From contig CM043950.1 in NCBI GenBank assembly GCA_014529385.2, positions 69,060,935 to 69,124,934 on the forward strand: a stretch of 64,000 bases of DNA, written 5' to 3'. The notes beneath the pieces were generated by a model that had not been told where the DNA came from, ran no database searches, and saw only the letters and a program-made list of their open reading frames with translations. Positions 47,213 through 59,048 of this stretch are shown piece after piece. The position numbers and the translations under genes are program-made. Origin of the DNA: Adiantum capillus-veneris. Its lineage: Eukaryota > Streptophyta > Polypodiopsida > Polypodiales > Pteridaceae. Positions within the stretch are counted from its first letter, which is position 1, and every line of letters starts with the position of its first letter.

Positions 47213-47215
47213 TAC
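46922..47215. repeat. Near-perfect long palindrome with microsatellite arms
   Basis: A 42-bp unique core at 47024-47065 ('tttgcagaatcctcag...') is repeated in inverted orientation at 47085-47126 with one mismatch, around an about 19-bp spacer. The complementarity continues outward through (GT)n/(AC)n, 'ctacat'/'atgtag' and (AT)n on both sides, giving arms of roughly 120-140 bp. Minus-strand reading of the core gives '[15 protein letters not shown]', which may be a coincidence. Confidence 0.85.
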
Positions 47216-47424
<209 letters not shown>

Positions 47425-48447
47425 GGGGGGGAGAGAGAGATTGAGCGATTAAGAAAAAAACTCGTTCCGAAAAGATTTCTCCAAAAACTGATAATGGAGT
47501 GAAGGGAGCTTTTTTAAAAAAAATTCTCAGTTGAGCAAAAAGCTCTCTCCATTCCCATCCCCATTTGATCTAGTTCACGATTGCAATATGATCAAATAGA
47601 TACTATTGACGTTATTTCCTTAAATGTGAAGATTATTGCATAACCCCCGCATAAGTTGGCCGGTTGACTTTGTAACTGTTTGCAATTTGTCCAGCTGATA
47701 GTAATTCATAATCATGAAGGAGACATACTAGCAATGGGCCATAAAGGTATGATATGTGGTTGCTAGTTCTTAAAGCTATCAGTCTACCTTTCACGCAAAC
47801 AAGCTCTTATCAATTTGTGCTTCAACATTTATTTTTATCAGTCAAGTTTGAATGCTAATGCCACTATTTCAAGCAAACAAGTTCTTAGTGGTTTGTACTT
47901 CATCATCCTTGCCGTTCTTGTTTTATTGCAGTAATGAGGCACTGGGTCTCTTTAAGTGGTTGTTATGTGGTGAGGCAATGGGTCCTTGGATGTCATTGCT
48001 ATGCTAGTTTTTCATATCATTACCCCTTGACCCATTAACGACACGGAGTTGTGCAGCACCCAATTTAATTTCCACACTTTCTTGAGTTTTTCTCTTTTCA
48101 TCAAAGTGTCTTAAACCGCATTAAAAGGTAGACACACGCAAAGGAGGACACAAACCTTATAGTACCACTACTATTAAAAAAAAGCAATTTTTTTTGTGAA
48201 TGCAATTAGGTCTTCTCGATCTCACAAACATAAAAATTCTTTCAAAACATATTAAGCACATAAGTGAAAGGTGGGTTTAGGAAATGAAAAGACAGAGGAA
48301 GGTGAAAAGTCAAAAGATATATAAAGGTGGAAGGTAAAAAGACCTTTTGTGTCTATATAAAGAGGTGGTCAAATTCACATTGGTATATTTGTGTTTCTCT
48401 TCTCCTTTATTTTCCCTTTAGAGTTGTTTTCTCTTTAAAGTGTCCCC

Positions 48448-48501
<54 letters not shown>

Positions 48502-49424
48502 TGTTGTATCCGTTCTTCCTATTGATATTGTTGCATATCTACGTGCTTCCTCATTGCCCATTGCTATGTACTATAGAATAGCACATCGTTTTTGTTGTTG
48601 TTGAAGTAATCTTTGAATTAGGAATACCTTTTAATTTTTTTGAAGCCATTAGGTCCTCCAATTTCAAAAAAAAGAAAATGTTTGTGCAATACTCATCTGG
48701 ATTCCCTCCAGATTCCAAATCAATTTGGGATGGTTGTCATATCGCAAGGTTGTTAGTACTAACAAGGAAAAGATGAAAAGTGATTTAAAAGCTTAGTGCG
48801 CGTCTCTTTATTGAATATGGAAGGTCGAGAGATTGAGCGTCATCATCGCTGACAGATCTAGAGTAGGATGGGTGGAAACCTACATTTCAAACACACACAG
48901 GGGAGTGATCGAGAATAGAGTGCATATTTGTGCACTTGCGCTTCATGATAGAGAAGATCCAGAAGCGGAAAATTGTTGAGGAACTTAGGAAGGCACCGGA
49001 TGCCTATGGCTTGCATCGTGCACGACCCTCCAAACCAGAAGAAGATACTTTCAGAAAAAGCCAAAGGCGGCTTTATTCCCTTGGGAGTCATAGTAGTTGC
49101 AAGACTACAACCAACATGCTCTTCTGGGCTACTTTGCTACAAGTATGAAGGACTAATTAGGCCACCCAATCAAGTCGGTGGGCCCTTAACCTGGCTTGGT
49201 CATTACCCGTCGGAGGAGCAGGATGCCTTTGCACCACAAAGAGGGAGGCAATAGTGCAAAGAAACATGGCAATGCCATGTGCAGGAGGCATTGCAAGTGG
49301 CCCTTTTTGTTTGATATCTTCACTAAGTTCTTGCTGATGGCATTGCTAGACGTGAAAGATTTCATGTGGGTAGGCTCTCGGGACTTCTCAATGCACACCA
49401 CCAGCTTTTTCCATAATCGTACCA

Positions 49425-49462
<38 letters not shown>

Positions 49463-49985
49463 TTTTTTGTTGTGTGCTTCAATCGCAGGTGATGGTTTGA
49501 ATTGTAGATGGCTTGAATATCCTCTAGTACCCAGTCATGTCTTGGCCCTTCTTTGACACCTTGTTCGGCAGTGAGATAGCTTTAAGAGATGGCCAGTCGA
49601 CATCAGAATTAGGAGCACCGCTCGGGTTGGGGTTGAAGTTGAGGCCACGACTCAAACTAAAGCTAGACATTGTAGAAAAAGGACTAGTTTGTGAAGAAAA
49701 AGGGGGAGGGTGACACTGCCACAAAGCAGCATGAAGAGGAAGACAAGTAGTAAGCCATTTCCGAATACGGTGATGGTAACGCCACACAAGGTGACTATGA
49801 ATAAGCAGAGGTCCAACATGGATTCCAGAATGGAGACTTCAATGAGGTGCCCTTTTTGATGGCTTGTCGCACAGCCATGGTGGGCAACAAAATGAGACTA
49901 GGCTATGGCGTTATCGAGCTCCAAAATGAGGCTAGGCTATGGCATTACCATATGTGTTCCCTAAAAGTGCTCCAACACCACCATG

Positions 49986-49986
<1 letters not shown>
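47425..49986. other. Intergenic DNA with microsatellites
   Basis: (CT)n then (CA)n at 48449-48500, and (GA)n at 49434-49458. Small ORFs at 48930-49148 (plus) and 49524-49787 (minus, Ser/Pro/Asn-rich) match no recognised family. Confidence 0.45.

Positions 49987-50072
<86 letters not shown>
49987..50072. repeat. (CT)n microsatellite, about 86 bp
   Basis: An uninterrupted CT run. Its flanks do not match the copia-like LTRs. Confidence 0.97.
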
Positions 50073-50074
<2 letters not shown>

Positions 50075-50129
50075 GTTGCGTTTCCTAGCACTTAAGGATA
50101 GTTTGTTGGCACATCCCATAGTAGACCAG

Positions 50130-50345
50130 CTCGATAGAATCTCACAAGCAATGATGCATTTTAATTGTTTTAGAGCCATTAGGAATATCAAGTGCATGCT
50201 TGATATGCAAAAGAGCAAGTTAAGCAAAGAAGTCCATATAAAGATATAAACAATTGTTCATTAAGGTCACAGTGTTGTGACATGCTGAACTAGAGAGAGA
50301 ATCTCAGAAGAAATGATGCATTTTAATTTTTTTGAAGCCATTAGA
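50130..50345. repeat. Recurrent short motif 'ttttaatttttttgaagccatta'-type
   Basis: Related segments ('gatgcattttaatt...agccattagraata') lie at about 50152-50190 and 50313-50350, with a third trace at about 48622-48652. Two copies are preceded by 'agaatctca'. The function is unknown. Confidence 0.5.
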
Positions 50346-50379
50346 AATACTTTTCTTGGTTATAAAATTAGACAATCGG

Positions 50380-50560
50380 GATTAGTTCCCAAAATTAAGG
50401 CATTTGTTCAAATTGATAACTAAAATGCCACCATTTTGACCTTGAAAATCAAGGTCCCCCAATGATATAACAAGCATGATTTTTCATTTTCAGCCCAAAA
50501 ATTTACACTACAAATCGAGATATGTGAGCAATGCCTTGACCTCAAGCAATCAACATTTCC
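50380..50560. repeat. Dispersed repeat with 17-bp palindrome, copy 1
   Basis: Contains ACCTTGAAAATCAAGGT (50439-50455), an inverted repeat, followed by 'tttttcattttca' and 'aaatcgagatatgtgagca'. The same order occurs at 60760-60885, and its right part at 58321-58350. Confidence 0.65.
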
Positions 50561-50619
50561 ATTTCGGTTCTGCCATCTAAGCCACACATCTTGGATCACA
50601 ACAATAGACACAAGTAATT

Positions 50620-51000
50620 CTTTTTTGGCCATACTCACACATGTGATTCGAGAATATATTACCAAATCCACCATAACATTACAATCTCCCCATGACAACT
50701 GTGCGGGGGCACCAACCATAAAAAAGGATTAGAATGTTGTCCACAAGTCAACACAAAGCCATAAAACAGATTACAACAAATGGCAAGGAGCCACCAATAA
50801 CACGCAGATATACCAAGAGCCATACAAAGCAAAGAAGAAAGGAGAGAACATATTATCGCATATGGGGGGAGCTTGAGACTCCATCACCAACTGAAGAAGA
50901 GGCCAAGGAGGGTGAGGATGCCACCATGGGTCCTCTTGCTGCTATCGGAGTGCGGGTCTCTCCAGGGTCGATCAGGAAAGCACCGGGCTTTTGTTTGTAG
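50620..51000 (-). mobile_element. LINE 3' end (minus)
   Basis: 'ttttttggcc' (poly-A side on minus) is followed by the stem-loop CTCAC-ACAT-GTGAT (50634-50647, one mismatch in the stem) and 3'-UTR-like sequence to the right. The coding part is not recognised. Confidence 0.45.
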
Positions 51001-51482
51001 ACAGAGAAGTAGCCTAGGTGCAAACCAAGGCCGATTTAGTTCAAATAACATGATATAGAGATTCTTAGAGAGAATTGCAAGAGAATAACACTGATCGAAA
51101 CATAGTTAATTGGCTAAAATCCAACTTAGAATAGATATTAACATTTAATTAAGGCTGGCAATCAAAAGATGTTTCCATTAATCAGATATCTAGAACCCTT
51201 GATACAAATTGATTGCATACGCCAACATTGGTATGCCTGCTGATTTGAAATCCACTATTCAGATAACCCAAACCTGTTGGAAGCAACTCGTAATTGCCAA
51301 GCAGAACATCCACCCTGTACTATTTCTTTGCTCTTGAATCATGTGCTAGACGCTTCTCGAACGAGAAGCTTGTTGATGAAAAACTCCTTCTTTCGTTCCT
51401 TTCTCCCTTCGAGAGAGAGAGAATTCTTTTACGTGATTCTCGAGATACCTTCCCTTCTCCCCTTCTTAACACTTGCCCCATT
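51001..51482. other. Intergenic DNA
   Basis: No gene is recognised. Confidence 0.4.
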
Positions 51483-51665
51483 CTCCAAAACAACACTTGC
51501 TTGTTCTTCTTCGACTCCACTTGCTCTCCAAAACATACTTGCTTGTTCTTCTTCGACTCCACCTGCTCTCCAAAACACCACCTGTCTCTTCCTCTTTGAC
51601 TCCTCCCACCCACAAAACACGATCTGCTTCCCCTACTTCGACAACTCCCGCTCTCCAAAAACCAC
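51483..51665. repeat. 42/43-bp minisatellite, about 4.3 copies
   Basis: Units begin with 'ctccaaaaca' or a variant at 51483, 51526, 51568, 51609 and 51653. The first two units are nearly identical ('cttgcttgttcttcttcgac') and later ones diverge. The period is close to 14 codons, so several overlapping ORFs stay open through it; none is a convincing protein. Confidence 0.75.
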
Positions 51666-51959
51666 AACACAATGCAAAAAAACTACCCCCCTTAGGGCAT
51701 GTGAGAGCCCTACTTCCTATTTTTATCGATGCTTCCCTTTTTAGCTTTTCATGGAGTGTGACAGACCACCTTTTCTATTTTCAACCTCGGCTCCCTTGAG
51801 ACCCGAGTCACCCACATGAATCCACTCTTAGCCACCGTTGGTGCCCCCAAGCTTACTCTCAAAAAGGGTTTGGCCAAGGGGCGTGTGACCTCCCCCCAAG
51901 CGGGCACCACATCAGCAACATCCGCGCGCCAGCGGCGCCGCCTCGGCTGCCTACTATAG

Positions 51960-52800
51960 GTGCCACCGCTTGGCCAAAACCACCCAGGATCTCTCCCCGC
52001 AGTGCGCACAACTGTCAAATTCAAGAGCTTCAAGAGACAAGCACAAGCTGCAAGATCTAGCTATTCTCAACAACATAAGAAGGAGCCGAAGGTCAGCATG
52101 CCTGAAAAATTTGATCAGACTAGATCAAAGTTTAAAGGTTTTCTCCAACAAGTGCGTCTCTTCATTCGAATGCAACAAGAGCGTTATCCATTTGATTCTT
52201 CTCAAAAAGCAGGCCTTATTGGGACCCTCCTCTCGGGTATGGCTCTCTCTTGGTTTTCTCCCTTGCTTGAAAAAGAATATCCTCTCCTTCATGACTTTGA
52301 AGCTTTTGTGCGGGAATTCTCTGCAACCTTTGGGGATGCTGATAGAGCAAGGGTTGCTGAAACCTAACTTAGAAATCTCCACCAAGGATCAAGACTGCAT
52401 CCGTCTATGCATCCAAATTTCGACAGCTCACTTGTGATTTAACTTTGCATGAGGAATATTTCATAAGCCAATTTCAGTGGGGATTAAAGGATGACGTAAA
52501 AGATCTTTTATTGACTATGCTAAAGGTTCACACACTAAGCAAGTTCATCTCTCAAGCAATAGAATGTGATAATCGACTATTTGAGAGACGACAAGAGAGG
52601 CATCTTGGGGCACCATTGCGATCCCAAACAAAAGTGACACATGATGGCTACACACCTCAACAGGGCCATGAATCAAGCATTGAGCCCATGAAAATTGATT
52701 CAGCACGGTTTCAACCTCTCTAGCCTAGGAGAAGCAAAGGCGGTGCATTAATGGCTTATGTATGTATTGCGGAGAGGAGTAGGGGCACATTGTTCAACAG
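51960..52800 (+). pseudogene. Gypsy G: gag
   Basis: 'SMPEKFDQTRSKFKGFLQQV' and 'LIGTLLSGMALSWFSPLLEK' (51960-52367) are capsid segments of chromovirus-type gag. The frame then shifts, and 'YFISQFQWGLKDDVKDLLLT' follows at 52445-52723. The zinc knuckle at about 52755-52800 reads 'CMYCGEE', a TAG stop, then 'GHIVQQC', so it has both a stop and one extra codon. Confidence 0.8.
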
Positions 52801-52848
52801 TGTCCAAAGGAAGAGAAGGATGAAGGTTCATGGTGCAATGGCCTCAAT

Positions 52849-53490
52849 GTGTTCGGAAAACATGGACGTCCAACCTCAATAGAGACCGACCGGTTGGACA
52901 AAAGACAAGCAAAAGAAGGTCTCTTTCTTCCCGCTGATTCCACTTCAAGTTTTATGCCATTAGTTAAGATCCATATGCCAGGTAGGCACATGGATTGTGA
53001 AGCGTCAGCTGCAATGGCGTGCTTCATGGACAAAGAATTTGCAAAAGAACAAGGCATACCACTTGTGGAGAAGTTTAATCCAGCAACTGTAGAAGTCATT
53101 CATGGTCGTCCCCTTGCTTCAGGGGATGTCAGGTATGAAACTCGCCCCATAGAAGTAACATTGAAGGAGCATGTTTCAAGAATAGCATTCAATATCATAC
53201 AAAGCCCCAAGCAGTCCAATTGTTATTGGGCTACCGTGGCTTGAATTACATAATCCTAACATCGATTGGAGGGCTCGGAGAATTGAACCACGAAAAGTAC
53301 AAAAGAAGAAGGGAAGGCAATAGGCCTATATATCTTGGAGCCAAGGTCTTCATGCGTGCAGCCAAAAAGTATCCAACTTTCCTGATATTTGCAACACCGA
53401 CCGACACATCAACAACAAAAATCATGGAGGCATTTCCACATCAATATCAAGATTACAATGATGTTTTTGAGAAGAAGAATGCAGACCTCA
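52849..53490 (+). pseudogene. Gypsy G: aspartic protease without active site
   Basis: An ORF of 131 codons, 'LVKIHMPGRHMDCEASAAMA', then 'CFMDKEFAKEQGIPLVEKF'. The family's catalytic D-S/T-G should stand between 'DCEA' and 'ACFMD', where it is missing by short deletion. The following pol linker continues in a shifted frame ('GAKVFMRAAKKYPTFLIFAT', 'PHQYQDYNDVFEKKNADL'). Confidence 0.75.
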
Positions 53491-53514
53491 TCCATCTTAG
53501 CCGGGGCACCGATG

Positions 53515-53672
53515 GCGCCGTCGGTGCTCCCAAGATTACTCTCAAAAAGGGTTTGCCCAAGGGGCACGTGACCTCCCCCCAAGCGGGCGCCACATCAGGA
53601 ACATCCTCGTGCCTATGGCGCCGCCTCAGCCAAAACCACCCAAGGTCTCCCCCTCGCAGCGCACACAACCTC
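53515..53672 (+). repeat. Direct repeat of the gypsy G gag leader
   Basis: Aligns with 51826-52012 ('cccaagcttactctcaaaaa', 'gacctccccccaagcgggc', 'ccaaaaccaccca'), with a short deletion in the middle. The two copies bracket the gag-protease remnant about 1.69 kb apart. Confidence 0.7.
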
Positions 53673-54149
53673 TGAATGCCGCCAAAGCAATGCCAATCAA
53701 GAACCTCCATCGCTACAGCTGGTGAGGAGCTCCCTCATTCCACCTCGTTGATTGAATGGGGCGTAACACCCCAGTGTATATACCCGAGAGCTTGAGGTCG
53801 CCTTGCGCATGTGGGGCCACCCACTGGCCACATGGCAGTCCCACAGAAGCCCCCCCCCCCCCCCCCAAGCTCTTCCAAACTCCACAAACAACTCACCACA
53901 AAACATCTCAAAATTCCTTTTTTTGCCCCAATTTCTCTCCCCGCAATTCGATGCCCAAGGGTCGGATGATCGACCTTGTCGTGCCCGCCAACCAATACGA
54001 CCAAATCCTAGTAAAATCGTCTGGCCTCACCCAACCGGCAATCATCACCAACTTCAACAGTCTGCATCTTCTTGGTCTGGACTCCATTTGAGACGCTGTC
54101 ACTTTTTGTCTACTCCATACACCGCATAGAAGGCATAGAATCCTTGGCA
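53673..54149. other. Intergenic DNA with C-run
   Basis: A C-run lies at about 53850-53868. A plus ORF (53756-54091) is Pro-rich because of the run and has no recognised family. Confidence 0.4.
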
Positions 54150-54560
54150 AAGCTCCAAAATCATCAGATGGCACATCTACTGAGGCGGCCAACTCGACAT
54201 AAACCTGGCCCCTGGCAAAACTTTGACCGGCCGTATCTTAGCATCCAGAACTCCGATTGATGATCTGAAAAGACCAACACGTTGCATAAATCAAGCACTA
54301 CACACCCATAGATCCCAATTGGATGGGACTAACTGGCTTCACCCGGCCTATCCGTCTTGAATCTGCAATCACTTTCAACTTCAAACTCAAATATCTTGCA
54401 GTTTATAGCTCTTTTTGACGAGTTGTCTGGACCTGTTCCTTCAGCACTTCAAGCTCTACATATTTGGGCCAAAAACCAGCACCTCAACCATTCTTCACCT
54501 GCCACCCTGTCAAACCCTGTCTGGAGCCTTTTTGGTCTAACAACCCACATAAAGCATATA
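54150..54560 (+). repeat. Dispersed repeat, copy 2 (see 28541-28960)
   Basis: 'gatggcacatct', 'ccggccgtatcttagcatcc', 'actccgattgatgatctg' and 'tttttgacgagttgtctgga' appear in the same order as at 28575-28850. Diverged but collinear. Confidence 0.5.
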
Positions 54561-55376
54561 TCCCTGCCCTCTTACTGGCATAAAAATTGTAACATTATTC
54601 ATAAGTTTGGCAAAACCTTGAATAAGTATGCAGATTTGCATCTTTCACCCGTACCCGCAAAGTGGCACGACACCGCCACCAAATAAAGCATGCCGCCAAC
54701 CTCCAAGGCACAAAGAGCACCAGAAGAATACCGCATCACCTGACAAAACATAGTTGCACTCACCGAGCAATGACATCTTGACATAAGACTATCAAAGGGG
54801 AGCCATGCCTCTGCATAAAATATCCATCAAGGAACTTGGGTCTGCAAAAGAGCTGTGAGCAGTGTAGGGCTTTGTCGCAAGTAGATTGAACCCAATTGGT
54901 CGCAAACAAGAAACAGAGTTCTCGGGGGAGCCAAGCCCCTTCCAAGACGGCCCATTCATGCCATCAACGACAATTCTGCTGCCACAAAGGGAGCCAGGTC
55001 GAACAGGCCTTCCTAAAGAATCTAGGCCACCAAGAATACTTTGTGAAGAGGTAGGAGGATGGCCCTCTACCTAACTCCAAAAATAAAAGGGACGGACGAG
55101 CTAGGGGGACATCCACGAAGACATAGGGAGGGCATCCGAGAGGCGCCCTAGCAAACTCTTGCGCCTCACGTTAAGGGAGATTTGCATCTCGGCTTATCCC
55201 CACCACATCCATGCAGTTGTGCCCCCTTCCTACGCTCTTCTCCGCTCCTGAAGACTGAGCATGCTATCAAACCGTAGTAAGGGTGTCACCTCGCCTCGTC
55301 TTCACCTATCACAGAATCTTATAGACACGAATAACTCTTAACATAATCTATGGTTTCCACTAGAGTCCGTTCTTAT
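54561..55376. other. Intergenic DNA, possible old exon-like segment (minus)
   Basis: A minus ORF at 54945-54760 ends near a GTGAGT motif at about 54768 (minus), but no protein family is recognised, so an exon is not claimed. Confidence 0.3.
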
Positions 55377-55960
55377 ACTTTTGGTTTTTGCCAATACTCA
55401 CAGTTGTGAGTTTTGTATTAACTACTCAAAAAGAATTACAATATAGGTCCTGCTCAAATGAGTTAGAACAACAATAGTTCTACAAAAGCTTCCAGACCCA
55501 GAAGTACAAAGAAACCCCAAGACCCTGGATGGTTGTCACTTAGGGAAAACCTCCTGTCACAAGGTATGCCCCATGCATCCAAGATGTGAGTAGCACAACT
55601 TACAGATTACAAACTACAACTGACTAACAAGAGCCCGCAAGGGGAGAAGAGCCGCACATCCATCACCACTATCGGCATCCACCACCAAGTCTTCAACACC
55701 ATTAGACAGGGTAGCCCATCCCATCGGAAGGTGGCCCCTGATGCCACCATGGAGAGCAGCCCCTACCATGGGATGCTCACCACACTGGAGGCCTAGAAAA
55801 AGGATCGTCTATCATGGAAAAGTAGCTGCCACAACAACATCCGAACTATCCACGCTTAGGTGGGGCAAGCTTTCGCCCTTATGAACGCAGGAGTAGGCCA
55901 CTGCTAGGCCTTGCAATCCCAAAATAAGGGGGCTCGAGAGGGAGAGAGTTGGTAGCAGTG
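55377..55960 (-). mobile_element. LINE 3' end (minus)
   Basis: 'ttttggtttttgcc' is followed by the stem-loop CTCAC-AGTT-GTGAG (55397-55410) and several hundred bp of 3'-UTR-like DNA rich in 'caccatgg'. It is the same family as 40900-41297, and similar in layout to 50620-51000. Confidence 0.55.
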
Positions 55961-57214
55961 TTGCTAGCCTAACCATTCTTATACTTTACTCGGTACCCTC
56001 CCTTTCTTTCTAACTCATATAAGGTGCCAAATTAAGTTACTTCAAAGTTGTGGCCCACTCAATTGAACCCTTCAATTTTCTAAATTGTGTGCTTTTCATT
56101 ATAGAAGTAAGATCAAGATTTGGTTTCTCATTTCCATTAGGCAAAACCTTTTCAGATTCCTCTTCTCCATCTACTCAAAGCTATGCAAGGATCAAGCAAA
56201 ACTACCATGGATCCCAACCATGAGCCATGTGTGTTGGGAATGGAACTGTGATACTCATGTATGAGATTGGAACGATTGCATTAACCATGTTGCCGCAATA
56301 AGGTCAATGCCCATTAGATGATGCCTCCACTATAATAGGAAAAAGACTTTGACCTCTCTTTTGCCAACCCTTGATGTGTAGACTTCGTACGGGCTGCCTT
56401 GCACACCACATGTTGGTGGAGCCTTGCACACGAATTGACACCTACCCCCCGTTGTTTGCCTCCCTTGCATGCCACTTGCCCCACTATGTTCCTTGCTCGT
56501 CTATTCGCCTGTCACCTGCTGACTCTCCTTTTCCTTTTCCTTTTTAATGAGTTTTACCAAACACCGAGCAAACAAAATATCGAGCGAACAACCATACATC
56601 CAATCAAGGAAAAGATTGATTCAAAATGTGAGTTTTTCACTTGTTTACAAAAGGAAGATGGTATAGCATTTTAATTTATGCTCATATTGCCATTGAAGAG
56701 ATGTTGCGAGATCATGACATGAAACCCAAGGATCAAGCTTGCTTTGGGGAGAGTAGAAACTACTCGTGCTCACTAATATGCATGCTGACATTGAAGAAAT
56801 TCCCTTGCATAATGACTTCTAAGCCTTCTCTCTAGAGACAGACTACAATATAGAATCCAATTTGCAATAAAGTATATCTTAAAAATGCTTTACTTCAATA
56901 TTTGATGAAATATAAACCAGCAATAGACAATTAAAACTTTGATCTCACTTTTATATTATGTGGACTCACTTTGTTCTAACACTTAGCGAGAGAAACAAGG
57001 ACGTGACCTAAAACCTTTCAAGGTATTTTGTTTCAAATCATAGAGTTTCTATTATTACGATATTATGTGAGAGAGATACATATTGATGATTTCGATCAGT
57101 CATTGTGTTTGAAATGCCCATAGATCCTAGAAAAGGCTGCGGCATTAAGATGTCCTGAAAACCTTGAAAATAAATATCTATATATTTTATTATGAAGAAA
57201 AAAGCTCTGAGCTA
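55961..57214. other. Intergenic DNA
   Basis: Small ORFs only; nothing is recognised. Confidence 0.4.
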
Positions 57215-57690
57215 ATCTGAATTTCTACAATTGTTAGAATTTGATAATTTTAACCACATCGTTGCGTCCGAAACACCTTTAAACCTTAGAAATGTATGCC
57301 CATATGCCTCATTTTGACACTCGAAGCAGGTTTTTGAACCAAAAAAGGTTCGAAAACTACCTCAAAGGGTCCCACGATGGTTTTAGGCAGTTTTTAGATG
57401 GAATTTCACAATTTTGGCCACATGGTTGTGTTTGAAATGGTCGAAAACCCTAGAACTACTATCTACAAGTGACCATGTGGCCAAAATTATGAAATTCCAT
57501 CTGGAAATTGCTCGAAAGGGTCTTGCGCCGACGTAGGATCCTTTGAGGTAGTTTTAGAACCTTTTTTGGTTCGAAACCCGGTCTTCGGGTTTTAAAATGA
57601 GGCATATGGGCAGTCATTTCTAGGGTTTTGGGGTGTTTCGAACGCAACTATATTGTCAAATTTTAACAAATGTAAAAATTTAGATTGTTT
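57215..57690. repeat. Foldback element, arms of about 215 bp
   Basis: The left arm at about 57215-57430 pairs with the right arm at about 57465-57690: 'cccatatgcctcatttt' / 'aaaatgaggcatatggg', 'accaaaaaaggttcgaa' / 'ttcgaaccaaaaaaggt' complement, 'gatggaatttcacaatttt' / 'aaaattatgaaattccatc'. The spacer is about 40 bp. No transposase is present. It could be a MITE or foldback transposon, or a hairpin small-RNA source. Confidence 0.85.
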
Positions 57691-58320
57691 TAAAGTCTTT
57701 TGAAGCCTTTTATTTCATTTTGAGGTAAGATTTTGAAACATTTTAAATACAATGATATAGTCAAAATGATTTTATATATCTCATATTGTCATGTATAGAA
57801 ATACTCAATGAATTACTTCGTGTAGATATAAATATTTTAGGAGGGAATTAGATCATTTTTACGTCGATCCTCTTTTACTTGGGTGATATATGAGGCACAT
57901 GGATGCTTCATTCTAGTAAAAATTATTTGGTTTTTAGCTTACACTTATGTTTTTTGTAGCTATTCTTTTAATATTTTCATGTAATACTATCAAGACAGGG
58001 TCAATCTATTGGTGCTTGTAATATACTATTGTTTGTAGAAATTAAGAATATATAGCTTTTAAAAGTAATTCATCTTTCATCTTTTGTGTGGGCACATTGT
58101 AAAAATCTTGTGGTCAACAACATTTTTTTGATGGAACTACTTGTTAACATTTTTATAGCAATAACACAGTCCCGCATTTCTCCGGATATTTTAACCATAC
58201 TTTGTGTGATTGTCTTTTTCTTAATTTTATGATGGTACAATATTAGAGTTTTGGTGATCTTTGCTCGAAATTCTACTTTGCTCACTTTTTTTTGCTCGGG
58301 CAATGAAAATGCTCCTTTTT
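57691..58320. other. AT-rich intergenic DNA
   Basis: Nothing is recognised. Confidence 0.4.
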
Positions 58321-58692
58321 ACACTGCAAATCGAGATGCGTGAGCACTGGTAGCAAGGATCCATGTCATCTTGACACTCCATGGTAGCACGGATGCTAGC
58401 TCTCGATGCACATTACACATACATCAACGTACTTTTTTTATCTAACTTGTTGCCTTGCCCTCATTAAGAGCAATACATGCGGAGATTTAATTTGTCCCAA
58501 GCCTTGATTCAATATGTGATGGTATGAAAATGGTTGACGCTATTTGCATGGATGTTCTGAAGTCTTTGTTGCACTTTGATGGGGTAGGGCTCAAAAGAGA
58601 GTACATCAATAGAAAAATGTTCGAGATTTTCTTTGAGGGAAGCATCTTGTTGAGGCTAATTGCAATCTTTGAGAATTTAATACTCCCTTGTA
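58321..58692. repeat. About 370-bp direct repeat, copy 1
   Basis: Starts 'acactgcaaatcgaga' and ends near 'cccttgtaga'. Copy 2 is at 60849-61222. Both copies keep an open plus-strand frame starting 'MKMVDAICMDVLKSLLHFDG' and an open antisense frame, with only scattered differences. Confidence 0.85.
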
Positions 58693-58733
58693 GACCTCGG
58701 TTTGCTCTCCATGTTTTCCAATAGCACATGAGG

Positions 58734-58804
58734 TGTTGAGTATAGCCTATGGGGGATGATGGCGAGGTGGACGAGCAGCCATGGTGAGCGTGTAGAGCAA
58801 CAAC

Positions 58805-58850
<46 letters not shown>

Positions 58851-59036
58851 GGAGGGAGAGAGAGAGAGAGAGATTCGACACAGCAACTAGAAACGCTATG
58901 GTATTATTTTATTACTTTGTAAAAAACCTTACATATAAAAGGATTTGGCCATGCAAACTGGCTCTCCTAATTGCATGCCTTTGGGGCGTTTCCCATGGGC
59001 TGACACCAAAAACTGAACGAGGGTTGGAACCCAACA
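58734..59036 (-). repeat. 3' LTR of the SLC35F-carrying element
   Basis: TGTTGAGT...CCCAACA, 303 bp, containing a GA tract of about 60 bp (58807-58872). The sister LTR has only about 11 bp of GA at the same place. Confidence 0.9.
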
Positions 59037-59048
59037 ATCCCCCCCTCA
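59037..59048 (-). promoter_or_regulatory. Polypurine tract
   Basis: On the minus strand the purine-rich 'TTGAGGGGGGAT' directly precedes the 3' LTR. Confidence 0.7.

Larger units (their letters stand above)
51830..53490 (+). mobile_element. Ty3/gypsy gag-protease remnant G
   Basis: Plus-strand gag N-terminus, capsid, broken zinc knuckle, defective protease and pol linker of a third gypsy type, ending at about 53490. No RT follows. Instead a second copy of the gag-leader segment begins (53515-53672). LTRs were not identified. Confidence 0.75.

Noticed and set aside
48930-49148. Small basic protein ORF
   Set aside because: No start context, family match or conservation evidence visible.
54760-54945. 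Host exon with GTGAGT donor (minus)
   Set aside because: No recognisable protein family and no second exon; could be chance in once-coding TE DNA.
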